Shown here in pieces: positions 59,423-64,000 of a stretch of DNA of 64,000 nt. Source of the DNA: Clostridium sp. 1001271st1 H5. Its GTDB lineage: Bacteria; Bacillota; Clostridia; Lachnospirales; Lachnospiraceae. The stretch lies in the NCBI RefSeq assembly GCF_005845215.1, contig NZ_SPHO01000008.1:62001-126000 (forward strand), given 5' to 3'. The first letter of the stretch is position 1. Each line of letters opens with the position of its first letter. Below the pieces are notes generated by a model, which searched no databases, was not told the DNA's origin, and saw nothing but the letters and a program-made list of their open reading frames with translations. A program made the translations under genes and the position numbers.

Positions 59423-60301
59423 ATGGATGTTACGAAATGCGAAGCCTTTCTTGCGGCTATTGACCATGGAAGCCTGACTGCTGCAGGTGTTTTCCTGGGA
59501 TATACACAGTCCGGAATCACCAGGATGGTGAACGCCCTGGAGGAGGAAGTGGGTTTTCCTCTTTTTATACGTACAAAAAAGGGGGTGTCTCCCACGGAAA
59601 ACGGAAAGGCCATGATTCCGGCCTTCCGGGAGATTGTCCGCGCCCATAACCATGCCCTGGAGATTGGGGCTGATATCCGCGGGATTTTAAGCGGCGCCCT
59701 GACCATTGGGAGCTATTACAGTGTTTCGGCCATGTGGCTGCCTCCCATACTGAAGCGGTTCCGGCAGCTGTATCCCAATGTCAGGATTAACATGAAGGAG
59801 GGCGGCAACCGCGAGATGACCCGCTGGCTCAATGAGATGTCCGTGGACTGCTGCTTTTTCGCGGAGCCTTCCGCCGGGACAATCTGCGACTGGATTCCCA
59901 TCCGCCAGGATGAGCTGCTGGCCTGGCTGCCGAAGAATCATCCCAGGGCAGGGGATGGTTCATTTCCGCTGTGCGGGCTGGAAAATGAACCATTTATCAT
60001 AACCATGCCAAATCAGGACACGGAAATAGACCGCCTTCTTCGGGCCAGGCACCTGACGCCGGACATCCGTTTCTCCACAGCAGATGCATATACAACCTAC
60101 TGTATGGTGGAGGCCGGGCTGGGCATGAGCCTGAATAACAGACTCATCACCCTCAGCTGGTCCGGGGATGTGGTTACCCTGCCCTTTGACCCGCCGCAGT
60201 TTGTCTCCCTTGGAATCGGAGTGCCGTCATTAAAGGAGGCATCCCCTGCCATGAAGAAATTCATTGAATGCGTGAAGGATATGATGGGGGAACTGCCGTA
60301 G
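59423..60301 (+). CDS. LysR-family regulator
   Basis: Start 59423 (MDVTKCEAF) follows GGAG and gives 292 residues. A longer frame from 59351 includes the operator repeat and is less likely. The N-terminal winged helix reads HGSLTAAGVFLGYTQSGITRMVNALEEEVG, and a substrate-binding domain of two Rossmann-like lobes follows (about 90-290). It is divergent from the threonine aldolase gene, its probable target. Confidence 0.88.
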   Translation: MDVTKCEAFLAAIDHGSLTAAGVFLGYTQSGITRMVNALEEEVGFPLFIRTKKGVSPTENGKAMIPAFREIVRAHNHALEIGADIRGILSGALTIGSYYSVSAMWLPPILKRFRQLYPNVRINMKEGGNREMTRWLNEMSVDCCFFAEPSAGTICDWIPIRQDELLAWLPKNHPRAGDGSFPLCGLENEPFIITMPNQDTEIDRLLRARHLTPDIRFSTADAYTTYCMVEAGLGMSLNNRLITLSWSGDVVTLPFDPPQFVSLGIGVPSLKEASPAMKKFIECVKDMMGELP

Positions 60302-60360
60302 GAACTATAGGTATTAGGGTCCGATGATGATTTTACGCCGTCCCTTATCCCCCCCATTCC

Positions 60361-60389
60361 TTGATTTCGCGTTAAGATTTTGTTATAAT
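60361..60389 (+). promoter_or_regulatory. promoter of the YesM/YesN pair (TTGATT, 17 bp, TATAAT)
   Basis: TTGATT (60361-60366) and TATAAT (60384-60389) are 17 bp apart, about 70 bp before the kinase start. Confidence 0.65.
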
Positions 60390-60459
60390 ATGTCTGTATA
60401 CAAGGTATAAAGCGCTTTCATGCGTGCTGATGGACCGCTTTAAGGGTCGAAAGGAGATA

Positions 60460-62271
60460 ATGTTCTCCATGTTGGATATTCTGTACCGCCCCAAGAAAAA
60501 CAAGTCCTATAAGAACATAGACGGTAAGGTGAGATTCACGCGTTCCCTTCGGTTTAAGCTAATTGCAATAAATGTAATATGCACCTTGATACCAACTATC
60601 ATTATAACTCTTTTCTGCATTTCATATTTTAAGCAGCAGACGCAGATTGAAGCAGATGTATTGGTAAGCAATACTCTGAAATCTGTATCTCAGAATATTT
60701 ATTCTTATATCTCCGAACTAGAAAGATTGATGACAACAGTTGGATATGATAAAAAGGTACTAAACACATTAGAAGAAAATAATCTGGATGATGTCAGAGC
60801 CTTTTCCGGTGGAAACGACTGTTTTAAGTCCCATGATATCGAAAACTATTTAAAAACTTCAGGAAAAAATCTGCTGAGTATTATTGTGCAAAACCAGGAT
60901 GGGGGGCTGCAGTACTTTAATAAAAATGTAAATGTAGACCTGGACCTCAGCCGTATATACCCATCTTCCCCCTATGATGATTTGGTTTCCCAAATCGCGT
61001 TTTCCAAGGAACCGTTTACCTTCATTGGTGCTCATGAACCGGATTATTTTACTTACTCTGCTAATAAGCAGGTGTTTTCGGTTGTCCAGTCCATGAAGCA
61101 TCCGTATAAGGCCGGCAGTAAGATATTTATCATGGCAGATACGGATATTGCTTTTTTTCAGGATTTGTTTACTGATTTGAAGTTTAACGGTCCTTCCATG
61201 TCGTTGGTTTTAGATGAAGGCGGTGAAGTTGTCTATTCAGACAGTCCTGTTTCCAGTGAAATACAGGGACTGATTCAGCAGGGTGAACGTGTAATCAGCG
61301 TGGAAGGAACAACCTACAGGGTCTTTTTACAGGCCATTATTCCTTCGGGTTGGAAAGTGGTTATTTTGCTCAGTGACAGCACGCTCAGGGAGAAGATACG
61401 GTGGATTTGTACCATTAATACCATGGTGGCTGTTCTTGTGATTATAATTACATCATTAATGTTTACGACGCTGTCTAATAGCATAACGAATTCGTTTCGG
61501 GAAATGACTCATGTTATGCGGCACGTTAAAAATGGCAATTTAAATATTAGCTGCACCGTGTATGGAGAAGATGAATTATCTGAACTGAAACGTTCCCTGA
61601 ACAATATGATTCAGAAGTTGAATAATTATATTGATAAAGAATATAAACTTTTATTGAGCCAGCGCAATGCAGAATATCGCGCATTGCAGTCCCAGATTCA
61701 GCCGCACTTTTTATATAACGTTCTGAACGGATTTTTATGGCTCAATCGAGAGGGACAGCGGGATGTTCTGGAAAACTCAATTATAAATCTGTCAGGACTT
61801 ATGAGATATACTTTGGGAAATGATACCATGGTTACCATTGAACAGGAGTTCAACTTTTTGCATAATTACTGTGAGCTTCAAAAACTCCGCTTTGAGGAAA
61901 GAATGAATTTTAGTATTTTTTGTGCTGACACTGTATCAGACTTTAAAATTCCCAAATTAATGCTTCAGCCATTAGTTGAAAACTCGGTGATACATGCTGT
62001 GGAACCATCAGACAGAACGTGCAGTATCATAATTAATGCCTGTATGGTCAAAGGAGAAGAGGATTCTTATGTACATATCACTATTGCTGATGATGGAGAA
62101 GGATTTGATATAAGTCAAGTAAACCAGGGGAACAGTGTTGGTATTTCAAATGTAAGGGAAAGATTAAAGCTGGCATATGCCCGCAGTTCATTTGATATAG
62201 ACAGCAGGCCGAAGTCAGGTACTTGCATCAGTATTAAAGTATTTATGGACGATATTCATACACTTGATTAA
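60460..62271 (+). CDS. YesM-type sensor histidine kinase
   Basis: The chosen ATG (60460) comes just after AAAGGAG and gives 603 residues. ATG 60469 is better spaced, and a GTG at 60424 is possible. A first helix (about 35-60), an extracellular sensor (60-310), a second helix (about 325-345), HAMP (345-400), a His_kinase domain with H416 in QSQIQPHFLYNVLN, and HATPase (about 505-600, DDGEGF, SVGISNVRERL) follow. YesM-type kinases sense carbohydrates or their binding proteins and phosphorylate a YesN-type regulator, here encoded next. This gene and the next are visibly richer in A/T than the rest of the window. Confidence 0.88.
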   Translation: MFSMLDILYRPKKNKSYKNIDGKVRFTRSLRFKLIAINVICTLIPTIIITLFCISYFKQQTQIEADVLVSNTLKSVSQNIYSYISELERLMTTVGYDKKVLNTLEENNLDDVRAFSGGNDCFKSHDIENYLKTSGKNLLSIIVQNQDGGLQYFNKNVNVDLDLSRIYPSSPYDDLVSQIAFSKEPFTFIGAHEPDYFTYSANKQVFSVVQSMKHPYKAGSKIFIMADTDIAFFQDLFTDLKFNGPSMSLVLDEGGEVVYSDSPVSSEIQGLIQQGERVISVEGTTYRVFLQAIIPSGWKVVILLSDSTLREKIRWICTINTMVAVLVIIITSLMFTTLSNSITNSFREMTHVMRHVKNGNLNISCTVYGEDELSELKRSLNNMIQKLNNYIDKEYKLLLSQRNAEYRALQSQIQPHFLYNVLNGFLWLNREGQRDVLENSIINLSGLMRYTLGNDTMVTIEQEFNFLHNYCELQKLRFEERMNFSIFCADTVSDFKIPKLMLQPLVENSVIHAVEPSDRTCSIIINACMVKGEEDSYVHITIADDGEGFDISQVNQGNSVGISNVRERLKLAYARSSFDIDSRPKSGTCISIKVFMDDIHTLD

Positions 62272-62287
62272 AAAGGGATATATAATT

Positions 62288-63781
62288 ATGAATATTTTGA
62301 TAGCAGATGATGAAAAGAAAGTAAGATTGACCCTCATAAGTATGCTTCAGGAAATGAATATGTACTTTGAAAAAATTATGGAGGCAGAAAATGGAGAAAA
62401 ATTAATTAAGGCATTAGACGATTTTAAACCGGATATTGCTTTTGTTGACATTAAAATGCCTAAGCTTAACGGATTGGAGGCAATCAGGAGAGCGAAAGAG
62501 ATATCTCCAAGCACGAAGTGGATTATATTGTCAGGTTTTCAGGAATTTGATTTCGCTCAGCAGGCCATTGAATTTGGTGTATCAAGATATCTGTTGAAAC
62601 CCATAAACTGTAAGATTCTTGCGGAAACAATGAATGCTCTGGTAAATGAAAGTCATTTGTTATACATTGATTTGAATAAGAGATTTGAAAGAGACATTAT
62701 TGCATTATATAATAACTTTGATGTGGCTAAAGATACATCATTGGAGAAAATCATTACATCATCGGTATTTGAAGCAGGGGTAATTTATTTTGATGGAAGG
62801 ATTCATACGGAAGCATTCATGAATCATAGAAGGTTATTTTGTCATGAGATGAAACAGAATGCCATGGATGAATTATCATCCAATATTCAAATTGCTATGT
62901 TTAATATTTCCGATTATAAATTTGCTGTTGTGTGCGCCTGCAAAAAAGATGGCAGGCAGGACTGCGGCCGGGTGGTACATGAATATCTAAGAAAATCGGC
63001 TCATTTGGCCCGCAGTATGTCAACTGATGGTTTTTCTGCCACTATTTTTTGGGATAATGACATTTCTTCTTATATGGAAATTAACAATAAAATCAGACAA
63101 TTAGATGAACTGGGCCCGCTGAGAGTGGTACTTGGAACCGGTTGTAAGCACCATGCTGAGAAGATAGCTGGTCTAAAGGAAGTAAATGATTATTCAGAAA
63201 TAGGGAGACTGGTTTTAGATGTATGCAGATGTATGCGCGAGAATAAACTTCTTGATTATAACCAAAGTTTAGCGAATTTTGGATTCATACTAACCAGACA
63301 TAGCCAGCTGCTGAATCAGGCGGTTAAAGACAATATTTTGCAGTTTCTGAATTGTTCTATAAATACAGAATTGACAAACTTTGGCACAGTGGCGAATATG
63401 GCGGATGGTTTGAGGAGATACGGGAAGAAAGTACTGCTGGAACGGAGACAGATTAATACCAGTTATATTGAACAGGTGATTGCTTTTACAAAGGACAATT
63501 ATATGCGCGATATAGGTTTGAATATTATAGCTGACAGTTTAGGAATCACACCTAATTATCTCGGTTCCCTGTTTTATAAGCAGACTAAAACGAAATATGT
63601 TGATTTTCTGACAGAAATAAGACTTTTAAAGGCTAAGGAACTGCTTGCTGAAACAAATCTTTCTGTAAATAAAATTTCTGAGATGGTAGGTTATCACAGT
63701 GTCAGATATTTTTCCAGGCTGTTTTATAAATCTGAAAATCAATATCCTTCTGATTACCGAAAGATGTCTGACCACAACTGA
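62288..63781 (+). CDS. YesN-type response regulator with AraC DNA-binding domain
   Basis: The ATG at 62288 follows AAGGGA and gives 497 residues. A TTG at 62264 overlapping the kinase end is possible. The receiver (1-120) has acidic residues DDE at 7-9 and the phosphorylated D54 in FVDIKMP. A long linker follows (125-390), then an AraC-type double helix-turn-helix (about 395-497: GLNIIADSLGITPNYLGSLFY, VNKISEMVGYHSVRYFSRLFY). It pairs with the YesM kinase and should activate a carbohydrate uptake locus, possibly the gene that begins at the right edge. Confidence 0.9.
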   Translation: MNILIADDEKKVRLTLISMLQEMNMYFEKIMEAENGEKLIKALDDFKPDIAFVDIKMPKLNGLEAIRRAKEISPSTKWIILSGFQEFDFAQQAIEFGVSRYLLKPINCKILAETMNALVNESHLLYIDLNKRFERDIIALYNNFDVAKDTSLEKIITSSVFEAGVIYFDGRIHTEAFMNHRRLFCHEMKQNAMDELSSNIQIAMFNISDYKFAVVCACKKDGRQDCGRVVHEYLRKSAHLARSMSTDGFSATIFWDNDISSYMEINNKIRQLDELGPLRVVLGTGCKHHAEKIAGLKEVNDYSEIGRLVLDVCRCMRENKLLDYNQSLANFGFILTRHSQLLNQAVKDNILQFLNCSINTELTNFGTVANMADGLRRYGKKVLLERRQINTSYIEQVIAFTKDNYMRDIGLNIIADSLGITPNYLGSLFYKQTKTKYVDFLTEIRLLKAKELLAETNLSVNKISEMVGYHSVRYFSRLFYKSENQYPSDYRKMSDHN

Positions 63782-63812
63782 CAGCGGACTCCTTCGAAGA
63801 AGATAATGGCTC

Positions 63813-63854
63813 CTGCCGGAATCTATTCATAATAGGTTCCGGCAGAAGTTTTTG
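63813..63854 (+). terminator. terminator of the YesM/YesN pair
   Basis: CTGCCGGAATCTATT pairs with AATAGGTTCCGGCAG around a short loop and is followed by AAGTTTTTG. Confidence 0.75.
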
Positions 63855-63980
63855 TATGACCATCAATAAGAAGTATTGAAATAAGCCCTTTGATTGGTGA
63901 TTTATAGCACTAATCAGTCTCATTTTCAAATGTTATTGTTAATATAACCATTTAGTTGAGGAATGGAGGTGTAAAGTTTC

Positions 63981-64000
63981 ATGTTGGATTTGGCTGTTAA
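63981..64000 (+). CDS. start of a gene cut by the window end
   Basis: GGAGGT is followed 10 nt later by ATG 63981 and six open codons (MLDLAV). Nothing more can be said from 20 bases. Its place after the YesM/YesN pair suggests a target of that pair. Confidence 0.35.

Overview
The window reads as chromosome of a Gram-positive, anaerobic, gut-type Firmicute, most probably a Lachnospiraceae member close to Enterocloster/Clostridium bolteae. This rests on AGGAGG-type ribosome sites, TTGACA/TATAAT promoters, an LPXTG surface protein, lipoprotein solute-binding proteins, a YesM/YesN pair and many large hybrid histidine kinases. It is inference from gene style, not from a search. No rRNA, tRNA, CRISPR array or intact mobile element was seen.

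Layout. 0-5.4 kb: end of an alpha/beta hydrolase, then a minus-strand unit of a tandem winged-helix GntR regulator and a hybrid kinase, with a divergent stub of a PAS sensor. 5.4-9.6 kb: a glycoside island with a GPH symporter, a cytoplasmic GH78-type hydrolase and an AraC-cupin regulator. 9.6-15.4 kb: a remnant of deoxyribonuclease IV, then a minus-strand unit of M20 amidohydrolase, MFS carrier, DUF3100 membrane protein and small membrane protein, preceded by a MocR-like regulator that has lost its PLP lysine. 15.5-18.1 kb: IolR-like repressor and IolA-type dehydrogenase with tandem 11-bp operators.

18.5-36.8 kb is an 18-kb signalling block: a CheB-CheR-PAS-kinase-receiver fusion, an EvgS-like kinase with two solute-binding domains, a c-di-GMP phosphodiesterase with a dead GGDEF domain, and a four-gene unit (tandem GntR regulator, dCache hybrid kinase, orphan solute-binding lipoprotein, GGDEF-EAL protein) closed by a strong terminator. 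The promoters at 18.35 and 28.26 kb share a 44-bp element, so the two plus-strand units are probably co-regulated.

36.9-48 kb: proC, an M19 dipeptidase with a YfcC-type carrier, an XRE-cupin regulator and an EamA exporter each preceded by a copy of one palindromic element, an LPXTG protein, an MFS carrier with a small membrane partner, a decayed LacI regulator beside a cupin gene, and a dCache-GGDEF cyclase. 48-56.6 kb: glutamate dehydrogenase, an FCD GntR regulator, class III aminotransferase, TRAP transporter, and OtnK- and OtnC-like enzymes. A shared operator-like motif precedes three of these genes, which suggests one catabolic system for an amino or four-carbon sugar acid. 56.6-60.3 kb: a methyltransferase broken by one in-frame TGA, TetR, threonine aldolase and a divergent LysR. 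60.4-64 kb: a visibly AT-richer YesM/YesN two-component pair and the first codons of a further gene.

The overall picture is of nutrient sensing tied to second-messenger control: many extracellular sensor domains feed His-Asp relays and c-di-GMP enzymes, interspersed with small carbon and nitrogen uptake and catabolism cassettes, each with its own regulator.
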